Assembly: GCA_030040415.1 (NCBI GenBank)
Contig: JASHTT010000168.1
Coordinates: forward strand, 1-5,205
Length of the DNA stretch: 5,205 nucleotides
Source: Streptosporangiaceae bacterium
Lineage (GTDB): Bacteria > Actinomycetota > Actinomycetes > Streptosporangiales > Streptosporangiaceae
Reading direction: 5' to 3'
Made by a program: the position numbers and the translations under genes. The notes beneath the pieces were generated by a model. That model did no database searches, had not been told where the DNA came from, and saw nothing but the letters and a program-made list of their open reading frames with translations. Shown piece after piece: positions 1-4,949 of the stretch (positions are counted from its first letter, which is position 1; each line of letters starts with the position of its first letter).

Positions 1-51
1 AGCGAACTCCTGGACGAGGGAGTTCTGCCCGCTTTGTACCGTTACCGTCAT
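1..51 (-). CDS. mftC: Mycofactocin radical SAM maturase MftC (N-terminal fragment)
   Basis: Only the first 17 codons are inside the window; the gene continues past the left edge. The visible start is ATG (51-49) after AAGGA at 62-58 with a 6-nt spacer, a good ribosome binding site. The peptide reads MTVTVQSGQNSLVQEFA; the SLVQEF stretch resembles the short segment (RLVEQF-like) that precedes the radical SAM domain in known MftC proteins. None of the CxxxCxxC cluster motif is visible, so the name rests mainly on position: the usual order is mftA-mftB-mftC on one strand, and this ORF follows mftB in that order. Known role of the family: an S-adenosylmethionine-dependent iron-sulfur enzyme that decarboxylates and crosslinks the C-terminal Val-Tyr of MftA. 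It is separated from mftB by 99 nt that contain a strong hairpin, whereas mft genes are usually packed more tightly. Confidence 0.68.
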   Translation of the reverse strand, partial: MTVTVQSGQNSLVQEFA

Positions 52-66
52 TCCGCTTCCTTCGTG

Positions 67-110
67 GGGGGTGGACTTCTTACGCCTAGAGCCGTAAGAA
101 CTCCACCCCC
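67..110 (-). terminator. Strong hairpin between mftB and mftC (attenuator, partial terminator or processing site)
   Basis: Two 18-base arms (67-84 and 93-110) pair at 17 of 18 positions, with one C-C mismatch (76/101), around an 8-base loop at 85-92. The hairpin begins 40 nt after the mftB stop and ends 15 nt before the mftC start, just upstream of its ribosome binding site. No U tract follows on either strand. It is therefore not a classical intrinsic terminator, although actinobacterial terminators often lack the U run. Its position suggests that it lowers read-through from mftAB into mftC or stabilises the mftAB message; this is inference. Confidence 0.6.
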
Positions 111-150
111 ATGGCTGCCGAGTCGTGCGCAACTGCCAGGGCCGGGCCTA

Positions 151-462
151 TCAGGCCGAGCCGGGTCTGCAGATCATGGTGCCTGCGGCCAGCCTGCCGA
201 GCGCGGCCGAATATGCAGGCAACTCGTCCGGGCTGACGCCCGCAACGGCGCACGCGGCGCGGGCACTCGGCTGGCCGTCCAGCGACTGAACGACGCCCAG
301 CAGGGCCGGGCTCTTCAGGAACGTCAGCCGCCTGGTGCCGAAGTGATAAAGCAGCGCGCCGAATCGCTCCGGCCGCACCGAGACCTGCGGATGCAACCGC
401 CAGGCCCCGTCGAGGTCGAAGCCGCTGGCCGGCTGTCCTGGACCGGCGGCGGTCGGCTGCAC
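151..462 (-). CDS. mftB: Mycofactocin peptide chaperone MftB
   Basis: A PqqD-like RiPP recognition element protein of 103 aa if the start is GTG 462-460, close to the usual MftB length of about 100 aa. In the family it binds the MftA precursor and presents it to the radical SAM enzyme MftC in the cytoplasm. The recognisable stretch is residues 21-57: WRLHPQVSVRPERFGALLYH, then FGTRRLTFLKSPALLGVV, which matches the conserved MftB core (HPQV..RPE.FGALLYHFGTR.L.FLK). The C-terminal half contains the helix region (ACAVAGV, YSAALGRLA). The start is not certain: GTG 462 lies 10 nt after the mftA stop with only a weak GAG upstream, and an in-frame GTG at 483 would overlap the mftA end by 11 nt. The reading frame stays open to 681, but the part upstream of mftB is Arg/Pro/Ser-rich and antiparallel in character to real coding, being mftA in another frame. 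It is cotranscribed with mftA. Confidence 0.93.
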   Translation of the reverse strand: MQPTAAGPGQPASGFDLDGAWRLHPQVSVRPERFGALLYHFGTRRLTFLKSPALLGVVQSLDGQPSARAACAVAGVSPDELPAYSAALGRLAAGTMICRPGSA

Positions 463-472
463 GCCGAGCTCG

Positions 473-625
473 CTAGTAGACACCGCACATGCCGTCAATG
501 GAGATCTCCTCGACCAGCAGATCGGCCGCGACGACCTCCTCGGCCAACCCCGCCTCTTCCCCGGGCTGGTCCTCGGCGATCTCCTCCGCAGGCCGGTCGA
601 GCACCTCGGTTGCGGTATCTGGCAT
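473..625 (-). CDS. mftA: Mycofactocin precursor peptide MftA
   Basis: A 50-aa ribosomally made precursor ending in the diagnostic IDGMCGVY (residues 43-50) directly before a TAG stop. In the family, MftC acts on the terminal Val-Tyr (here V49, Y50), first decarboxylating the tyrosine and then forming a new bond; MftE then releases the modified dipeptide, which MftD and MftF process to the redox cofactor. The leader is very acidic: 15 Asp/Glu and one Arg across the peptide. The segment just before the core (LLVEEIS) is the typical conserved part that contacts MftB. The start is ATG 625 because a perfect AAGGAGG lies at 637-631, five bases upstream. It is longer than the roughly 30-aa mycobacterial peptide, owing to an extended N-terminal leader. 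It heads the mftAB(C) transcript and diverges from mftR. No ambiguity about identity. Confidence 0.96.
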   Translation of the reverse strand: MPDTATEVLDRPAEEIAEDQPGEEAGLAEEVVAADLLVEEISIDGMCGVY

Positions 626-630
626 GGCAG

Positions 631-637
631 CCTCCTT
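631..637 (-). promoter_or_regulatory. Ribosome binding site of mftA
   Basis: The minus strand reads AAGGAGG here, a perfect Shine-Dalgarno core, with 5 bases (CTGCC) before ATG 625-623. It fixes the mftA start and is clearly stronger than the sites of mftB and mftR, consistent with high production of the precursor peptide. Confidence 0.85.
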
Positions 638-650
638 AGTTTCGGCACGG

Positions 651-690
651 CGTGACGAATAGCGCTAACGTTAATCGTCACGCAGTGACG
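651..690. promoter_or_regulatory. Putative MftR operator cluster
   Basis: Three GTGACG-type half-sites lie in the mftA-mftR divide: GTGACG at 652-657, CGTCAC at 676-681 and GTGACG at 685-690. The last two form a perfect 15-bp inverted repeat with a 3-bp spacer (CGTCAC-GCA-GTGACG). The first two form a wider repeat, CGTGACGA (651-658) with TCGTCACG (675-682). TetR-family dimers bind such repeats in divergent promoters next to their own gene, and MftR is known to repress mftA expression. The repeats overlap the predicted -35/-10 spacer of mftA and its early transcribed region. That MftR binds these exact bases is inference. Confidence 0.6.
666..673 (+). promoter_or_regulatory. Putative -10 region of mftR (shared palindrome TAACGTTA)
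   Basis: TAACGTTA is its own reverse complement, so TAACGT reads as a TAnnnT-type -10 box on both strands. For mftR it would give a start near 678 and a leader of about 30 nt before GTG 709. No convincing -35 is visible at the matching distance on the plus strand, so this is weaker than the mftA promoter. Confidence 0.3.
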
Positions 691-697
691 TAATCAA
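668..697 (-). promoter_or_regulatory. Putative mftA promoter
   Basis: On the minus strand TTGATT (697-692) resembles a -35 box and TAACGT (673-668) a -10 box, separated by 18 bp. The start of transcription would fall near 661, giving a 5' leader of about 35 nt to ATG 625. The spacer contains the CGTCAC-GCA-GTGACG inverted repeat, so a bound repressor would block polymerase directly. The assignment is by pattern only. Confidence 0.5.
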
Positions 698-708
698 GAG
701 ATCGCGAA

Positions 709-1431
709 GTGATCGGTTGGCCGATGCAGGCAGCTAGCCAGGTCCCGCCCGGACCGACTGCGGCCTCGGCCGCCCGGACGATCAGCAGGCCCGGCCGCAC
801 CGGGCCGCGCGCGGCAGGCGGCCCGCGCCGGGGACGGCCGCCGGGCACGAGCGCTCGCGAACTCGAGCTCATCTCCCTGCGCCTGTTCACCGAGAACGGC
901 TTCGAAGAGACCACCGTGGAGCGGATCGCCGCCGCCGCGGGGGTCAGCCGGCGGACGTTCTTCCGATACTTCGACACCAAGGCAGACGTGCTCTGGCAAG
1001 CCTTCGACGGCGAGGTGCAGCGGCTGCGCGAGGCCTTCGCGGCGGTGCCGCCGGGCGTGCCGCTCATGGACGCGATCCGGCAGGTCGTGGTGGGCGCCAA
1101 CCGCTACCGGGCTGAAGACGTGCCGGAACTGCGCACCCGGATGAACCTGATCGGCTCGGTGCCCGCCCTGCAGGCGAGCGCCGCGCACCACTACGACGCG
1201 TGGGAACGCGCCGTCAGCGAGTTCGCGGCAGCCCGGCTGGGTCAGGTCGCCGATTCGCTGTACCCGCTTGCCATCGGCCGGGCGACCCTCGCCGTTTGTC
1301 GCGCCGCCTACGACCGATGGCTGGACAGGGCGGACGCCGACCTCACGGTGTACCTGGACCAGGCGTTGCGGGCGCTGGCCGCGGGTTTCGCCGGCGACGC
1401 CGGCCGGTCAATCCCGGCCCGCACGTCCTGA
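709..1431 (+). CDS. mftR: TetR-family regulator of the mycofactocin cluster, MftR
   Basis: A 240-aa TetR-family DNA-binding protein divergent from mftA. Residues about 50-98 form the TetR N domain: helix 1 (ELELISLRLFTENGF), then TTVERIAAAAGV and the recognition helix SRRTFFRYFDTK, followed by DVLWQAF, close to the SRRTLFRYF pattern of MftR proteins. The rest is a helical ligand-binding domain (e.g. LRTRMNLIGSVPALQA near 141-156; YDAWERAVSEFAAARLG near 162-178). In mycobacteria MftR represses mft genes and responds to long-chain acyl-CoA; the same effector is likely here but unproven. The start chosen is GTG 709, with AAGAG at 696-700 eight bases upstream; ATG 724 is an alternative with a poorer site. 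The first 45 or so residues are Pro/Gly/Arg/Ala-rich and belong to no recognised fold, an unusually long N-terminal arm. It is followed 28 bp later by the GNAT gene. Confidence 0.87.
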   Translation: MIGWPMQAASQVPPGPTAASAARTISRPGRTGPRAAGGPRRGRPPGTSARELELISLRLFTENGFEETTVERIAAAAGVSRRTFFRYFDTKADVLWQAFDGEVQRLREAFAAVPPGVPLMDAIRQVVVGANRYRAEDVPELRTRMNLIGSVPALQASAAHHYDAWERAVSEFAAARLGQVADSLYPLAIGRATLAVCRAAYDRWLDRADADLTVYLDQALRALAAGFAGDAGRSIPARTS

Positions 1432-1459
1432 CGCAGCCGGCAGCGGTGACACTAAGCAT

Positions 1460-1981
1460 GTGCGCGTCCTTCTCTCCCGGCCATCGCCAGCCGACGCTGA
1501 AGAGTTCATCTCGGCCGTCCGGGCCAGCCAGGCGCTGCAGCCGTGGGTGGACCCGCCGTCTACGCCCGAGCGCTTCGCGGCTTACCTCGACCGAGCCGCC
1601 CGCGACGACCAGGCCAGCTACCTGATCAGGCACGCCGAGTGCGGCGGCCTCGTCGGGTACGCGAACATCAGCAACATCGTCCGCGGTGCCCTGCAGTCCG
1701 CTTATCTCGGCTACGGCGGGTTCGCATCACACGCGGGCCGCGGCCTGATGACCGACGGTCTCAAAGAGGTTGTCCGTGCGGCCTTCCGCGAGCTTCGCCT
1801 GCACCGGGTCGAGGCGAACATCCAGCCGGACAACGAACGGTCCATCAACCTGGCGAGGCGTGTCGGCTTCCGCAGAGAAGGCTTCTCGCCCCGGTACCTG
1901 ATGGTTGACGGGGCCTGGCGCGACCACGAGCGCTGGGCAGTGCTGGCCGACGAGTTCGGCGACCAGCGACGGCCGGCATAG
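1460..1981 (+). CDS. GNAT-family N-acetyltransferase, RimJ/RimL-like
   Basis: A 173-aa cytoplasmic acetyltransferase of the GCN5 superfamily, which moves the acetyl group of acetyl-CoA to an amine. The N-terminus (VLLSRPSPADAEEF) is the typical first strand and helix of RimJ/RimL-type members. HAGRGLMTDGL (91-101) matches the acetyl-CoA pyrophosphate loop and helix. RVEANIQPDNERSINLARRVGF (116-137) with the following GFS..YL...GAWRDHERWAVL is the hallmark C-terminal block of ribosomal-protein-alanine acetyltransferases. The substrate cannot be read from sequence: ribosomal S5-like N-termini, another protein, or a small amine are all possible. The start is GTG 1460, with GGTGA (1445-1449) upstream; the frame is open further upstream inside mftR, but that part has non-coding composition and shadows mftR. 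It lies 28 bp after mftR and 45 bp before the PLP enzyme, so cotranscription is plausible. Confidence 0.85.
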   Translation: MRVLLSRPSPADAEEFISAVRASQALQPWVDPPSTPERFAAYLDRAARDDQASYLIRHAECGGLVGYANISNIVRGALQSAYLGYGGFASHAGRGLMTDGLKEVVRAAFRELRLHRVEANIQPDNERSINLARRVGFRREGFSPRYLMVDGAWRDHERWAVLADEFGDQRRPA

Positions 1982-2026
1982 CGTAACGGCAGGTCTCACC
2001 CGCGATGCGAGCCGTTCGGAGGACAC

Positions 2027-3145
2027 ATGGCAACCGAACCGATGTCGTCGGCATCGGCCCTGATCCACGCCGGCACGCAGCGCGAACTGGGCAGCCCGGT
2101 GGTCGCGCCGCCGATGCTCACGAGCGTGTTCGCGTCCGCTGGCGAGCCAGCTACGGGCTACGCCCGCGGTGACAATCCGACGTGGACGGCACTTGAGCGT
2201 GCCCTCGGCGTGCTCGAGGATGCCGACGCCGTGGTGTTCGCGTCCGGTCAGGCCGCGTCGATGGCGCTCATGCTGGCGCTGGCGCGGGGCCGGCACACGA
2301 TAGTGCTGCCGCGCGAGGGCTACTACAACGCCCGCGTGCTGGCCACCCGGCTGCGTCCGCACGGGGCCGAGCCGGCCGTTGTCGACCTGCAGGACCTCGG
2401 GGCAGTGGAGTCCGAGCTAGGCCGCGGGCCTGCCGTGCTCTGGGCGGAAACGCCGACGAACCCGCTGCTGCGCGTCGCCGACTTGACGGCGCTCGGCGAA
2501 CTGGCGGCGAAAGCCGGCGCTCCGATGGTCGTCGACAACACGCTGGCGACTGGCGCGCTGCAGCGGCCGCTCGACTACGGCGCGGCCGCCTCGCTCTGCT
2601 CGCTGACCAAGGCCGCGTCCGGGCATTCCGACGTGATCGTCGGCGCGGTCATGACCAGGGACAATGCCCTCGCGGCGGAACTGCGTGAGTGGCGGGCGCT
2701 CGGCGGGGGCATCGCTGGCCCCATGGAGGCCTGGCTGGCGCTGCGCGGACTCAAGACGCTGCCGCTGCGTATCGCCCGCCAGTCGAAGAGCGCACTGGGC
2801 ATAGCGGAGTACCTGGCGGGGCATCCGCGGGTCCGCGCCGTGCACTATCCGGGCACCTGCCAGCGGACGCTGGCGGTGGCTCGCGCCCAGATGCCGGGCG
2901 GATTCGGGCCGCTGCTGTCGTTCGAGGTGGCTGGGGCCGCCGCGGACGCTGACGCCGTCATCATGGCCGCCCGGCTGATCGTCCCGGCCACTAGCTTCGG
3001 CGGGGTCGAGTCGACTTGGGAGCGCCGGGCTCGCTGGCCGGGCGAGACGGCACCCGAGGCGCTGATCCGCCTGTCGGTCGGCGTTGAACCGGTCGCCGAT
3101 CTGATCGCAGACATCGCGCGGAGCCTGGAGGCGCGTACGGCGTGA
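2027..3145 (+). CDS. Cystathionine gamma-lyase/synthase family PLP enzyme
   Basis: A 372-aa fold-type I PLP enzyme of the Cys/Met metabolism family, which normally makes or cleaves cystathionine in transsulfuration. Visible hallmarks: GYARGDNPTW (44-53; Tyr45 and Arg47 would bind the cofactor phosphate of the partner subunit); FASGQAA (71-77, the SG(M/L)AA loop); Tyr99 as the likely ring-stacking residue; ETPTNP (141-146); VVDNT with Asp170 contacting the pyridine nitrogen; SLTKAASGHSD with the Schiff-base Lys195; GGVEST (325-330); and LIRLSVGVEPVADLIADI near the end. Length fits the family. Compared with typical YGGT and SGMAA motifs it has YYNAR and SGQAA, and ERRARWPGE after GGVEST. This resembles an actinomycete subgroup usually labelled cystathionine gamma-lyase. 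Lyase, synthase and a dedicated biosynthetic role cannot be separated. The start is ATG 2027, with GGAGG at 2018-2022; ATG 2042 is less likely. The stop overlaps the next start. Confidence 0.88.
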   Translation: MATEPMSSASALIHAGTQRELGSPVVAPPMLTSVFASAGEPATGYARGDNPTWTALERALGVLEDADAVVFASGQAASMALMLALARGRHTIVLPREGYYNARVLATRLRPHGAEPAVVDLQDLGAVESELGRGPAVLWAETPTNPLLRVADLTALGELAAKAGAPMVVDNTLATGALQRPLDYGAAASLCSLTKAASGHSDVIVGAVMTRDNALAAELREWRALGGGIAGPMEAWLALRGLKTLPLRIARQSKSALGIAEYLAGHPRVRAVHYPGTCQRTLAVARAQMPGGFGPLLSFEVAGAAADADAVIMAARLIVPATSFGGVESTWERRARWPGETAPEALIRLSVGVEPVADLIADIARSLEARTA

Positions 3146-3864
3146 TGGACTACGCGACCTTCGCACGCTTCTACGACCAGATCATGGGTGACCGGACCGA
3201 GGAGATCGCGCGCATCGAGGCCTACCTGGACCGCCACCTGCCTGATGCCAGCACGCTGCTCGAACTCGGCTGCGGCACGGGAGCGATCCTCGCCGGGCTG
3301 GCCGGGCGATTCGCGGTGACCGGGATCGACAGGTCACCCGAAATGCTCGAGGTCGCCGCGAGGCGGCTGCCCGGCATCCCGCTGGTGCAGGCCGACATCA
3401 CGAGGTTCCAGCTGGGCACCCGGTTCGACGCGGTGATCTGCGTTTTCGACACGCTCAACCACCTGCCAACGTTCGAGCAGTGGCTGGCCCTGTTCGGGCG
3501 GGCCCGCGAGCACCTGACTGACGGCGGGCTGTTCGTGTTCGACGTCAACACCACAGGCCGGATGCGCCGGCTTCACTCGTCCGACCGCTACGTCGAGGAC
3601 TTCGGCCCGAACGTCTTCAGCATGCGGGTGGAGCCGTTCGATGGCGACGTATCGCTGTGGACCACGACGATCTTCGAAAGCACCGGCGACGGCACCTATC
3701 GGCAGCACCAGGAACGGATACTCGAGCTTGCGGTGCCCTTGGCGCAGATCCGCCGGGCGCTTGCGGCGGATTTCGACCTGCTGGATCAGGCCGGGTATGA
3801 CGGCGAACTACCCGATGACGACTCCGACCGCGCCTTCTTCGCCTACCGGCGCCGGCCAGGCTGA
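3142..3864 (+). CDS. Class I SAM-dependent methyltransferase
   Basis: A 240-aa Rossmann-fold methyltransferase using S-adenosylmethionine. Numbering from GTG 3142: motif I is LLELGCGTGAI (39-49), the acidic ribose-binding residue is Asp63 in GIDRSPEML, motif III is QADIT (83-87), and motif IV is FDAVICVFDTLNHL (95-108) followed by GGLFVFDVNT. An N-terminal helix (FARFYDQIM) covers the pocket. The C-terminal half has beta-rich sequence (VFSMRVEPFDGDVSLWTTTIFE) typical of small-molecule methyltransferases of the YcgJ/UbiE-like group; the substrate is unknown. GGAGG at 3127-3131 lies 10 bases before GTG 3142 and 13 before ATG 3145; GTG gives better spacing, ATG is the more common codon, and the difference is one residue. 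GTG 3142 overlaps the preceding stop by four bases (GTGA), indicating translational coupling with the PLP enzyme and perhaps a shared pathway around sulfur amino acids and SAM. Confidence 0.88.
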   Translation: MMDYATFARFYDQIMGDRTEEIARIEAYLDRHLPDASTLLELGCGTGAILAGLAGRFAVTGIDRSPEMLEVAARRLPGIPLVQADITRFQLGTRFDAVICVFDTLNHLPTFEQWLALFGRAREHLTDGGLFVFDVNTTGRMRRLHSSDRYVEDFGPNVFSMRVEPFDGDVSLWTTTIFESTGDGTYRQHQERILELAVPLAQIRRALAADFDLLDQAGYDGELPDDDSDRAFFAYRRRPG

Positions 3865-3911
3865 CCGCTGACCGCCGGCCAGGCTGACCGCTGACCACCG
3901 GCCAGGCTGAC
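3851..3911 (+). repeat. 23-bp tandem direct repeat, 2.6 copies
   Basis: The 23-bp unit GCCGGCCAGGCTGACCGCTGACC occurs exactly at 3851-3873 and 3874-3896. A third partial copy at 3897-3911 differs in its first base. The TGA stop of the methyltransferase (3862-3864) lies inside the first copy, and each copy repeats the same CAGGCTGAC context. Polymerase slippage after the gene end is the simplest origin. Confidence 0.85.
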
Positions 3912-3930
3912 TGCGGCCGCCGACGGACGG

Positions 3931-3955
3931 CCCTGCGGCTGGCCACAGCCGAGGG
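3931..3955. terminator. Candidate bidirectional terminator hairpin
   Basis: CCCTGCGGCT (3931-3940) and AGCCGAGGG (3947-3955) pair over 9 bp, with G3935 bulged and a 6-base loop. It sits between the convergent methyltransferase and PHP genes, where a terminator for both is expected. There is no T tract, so the call depends on position and stem only. Confidence 0.4.
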
Positions 3956-3969
3956 AAGCACGCCTCAGG

Positions 3970-4839
3970 TCACAGCGGCCGCGGCAGCCGGGTACGCGCC
4001 CGGAACGTACTGACCTCTGCGTACCCGGCTTCGCGTGCCATCGCGGCCAGGTCGGCTACTCGCCAGCTCACATCCCCGAGGTGGTGCCCGTCGGACGCGG
4101 TGGTGATCGGGATGCCGAGCTGGCGAAACCTGGAAAGCAGCGCCGGGGCCGGATACGCCTCGGCGCACGGTCGGCCCCAGCCGGACGAGTTCAGCTCCGC
4201 GGCGAGGCCGCAAGCTTGCGCGGCCTCGGCGATCCGGTCGTAAAACTCTCCGGGCGTCGCGGGCCATCGCCCGGCAACCTTGACGACATCCGGGTGCGCC
4301 AGCACGTCCACGGTTCGGGTAGCAGCCAGTTCCTCGACCGACCGCGTGTAAGCGTCCCAGACGTCCTCGACGCTGCGGCTGTTCCATTCCTGCTGCGAGG
4401 CCGCGGAGCTCAGTGCGTTGAACATCCAGGCGCCGATCCAATGCACGCTGCCCAGCAGCACGTCGAATGGGTACCCGCGCAACAGGGCGGCGACGTCGTC
4501 CATCCGGCCCGGGAAGTAGTCAACCTCCAGGCCGACTACCACTGGCAAACCCGCAGCCTTGGCTGCCAGGGCTGTCTCGACGTACTGGTCGAGGTCGGCT
4601 CCCTGCTCGGCGGCCCACCGCTTGGCCATGCCCGACCGCAGTCCCGGGCTAGGGTCAGCGTCCCACCAGCCGTTCAGCAGCTCATCGAACTGGACGAACC
4701 TGGAGGTGTGCTCGGTGACGGCGAGCTCGGCCACCCCGAGACCGGCGGCGTGCGCGCAGTAGTCGGCGAGCTGCTCGACAGTCGCCTGCAGAGACCGGCC
4801 AGGCCCATGCCGCCATAGGTGGACGTGGTAGTCGATCAC
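3970..4839 (-). CDS. PHP-domain phosphoesterase, histidinol-phosphatase (HisK/HisJ)-like
   Basis: A 289-aa metal-dependent phosphoesterase of the PHP superfamily (seven-stranded barrel binding three metals). The metal ligands appear in order: DYHVH (His5, His7), VTEHTS (Glu43, His44), GLEVDY (Glu105), GSVHW (His133), VLAHPDVVK (His182) and TTASDGHH (Asp250, His252). All expected ligands are present, so it should be active. The arrangement is that of monofunctional histidinol-phosphatases, which remove phosphate from L-histidinol phosphate in histidine biosynthesis. No his genes are nearby, so another phosphate ester remains possible. The start is GTG 4839, with AGGA at about 4850-4847 on the minus strand; it places DYHVH at the very N-terminus as is normal for PHP proteins. 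The frame stays open to 5064, but that Cys/Arg/Trp-rich stretch is antiparallel shadow of the thioredoxin gene. It lies 110 bp downstream of the thioredoxin stop on the same strand. Confidence 0.86.
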   Translation of the reverse strand: MIDYHVHLWRHGPGRSLQATVEQLADYCAHAAGLGVAELAVTEHTSRFVQFDELLNGWWDADPSPGLRSGMAKRWAAEQGADLDQYVETALAAKAAGLPVVVGLEVDYFPGRMDDVAALLRGYPFDVLLGSVHWIGAWMFNALSSAASQQEWNSRSVEDVWDAYTRSVEELAATRTVDVLAHPDVVKVAGRWPATPGEFYDRIAEAAQACGLAAELNSSGWGRPCAEAYPAPALLSRFRQLGIPITTASDGHHLGDVSWRVADLAAMAREAGYAEVSTFRARTRLPRPL

Positions 4840-4949
4840 GGGCCCATCCTGCCCTATCGCCCACGTCGCTCTGCCAGACGACGCGGAAGCGCAGCAGGCG
4901 CGGCTAGGACTCCAGCAAACGGCTGAGCACGTCCGGCCACACCTCGCCG
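4840..4949 (-). other. Thioredoxin-PHP intergenic region with a coding-like remnant
   Basis: The first part after the thioredoxin stop (4904-4949) continues another frame, ending EVWPDVLSRLLES before TAG at 4906-4904, with strong G/C at third codon positions. The remaining 64 bp before the PHP start show the AGGA ribosome binding site but no clear promoter or hairpin. Confidence 0.4.

Noticed and set aside
67..110. tRNA or small RNA gene
   Set aside because: It is a single straight hairpin without cloverleaf arms, T-loop consensus or its own promoter; better explained as a structured intergenic element.
34..639. Long plus-strand open frame (201 codons) opposite mftA and mftB
   Set aside because: It is Arg/Pro-rich, matches no known family and lies fully antisense to two recognisable mycofactocin genes; a typical high-GC shadow frame.
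463..681. Extension of mftB upstream to 681
   Set aside because: The added residues are another frame of mftA and its promoter, Arg/Ser/Pro-rich, and would more than halve the similarity density; family length fits the start at 462.
1268..1459. Extension of the GNAT gene into mftR
   Set aside because: The extra 64 residues overlap mftR in another frame and have shadow composition; the GNAT fold begins at the GTG 1460 start.
3851..3911. CRISPR-like array
   Set aside because: The repeats are directly adjacent with no spacers and only 2.6 copies.
4081..4818. 245-codon plus-strand open frame opposite the PHP gene
   Set aside because: It is antisense to a protein with every PHP metal motif and has no recognisable domain.
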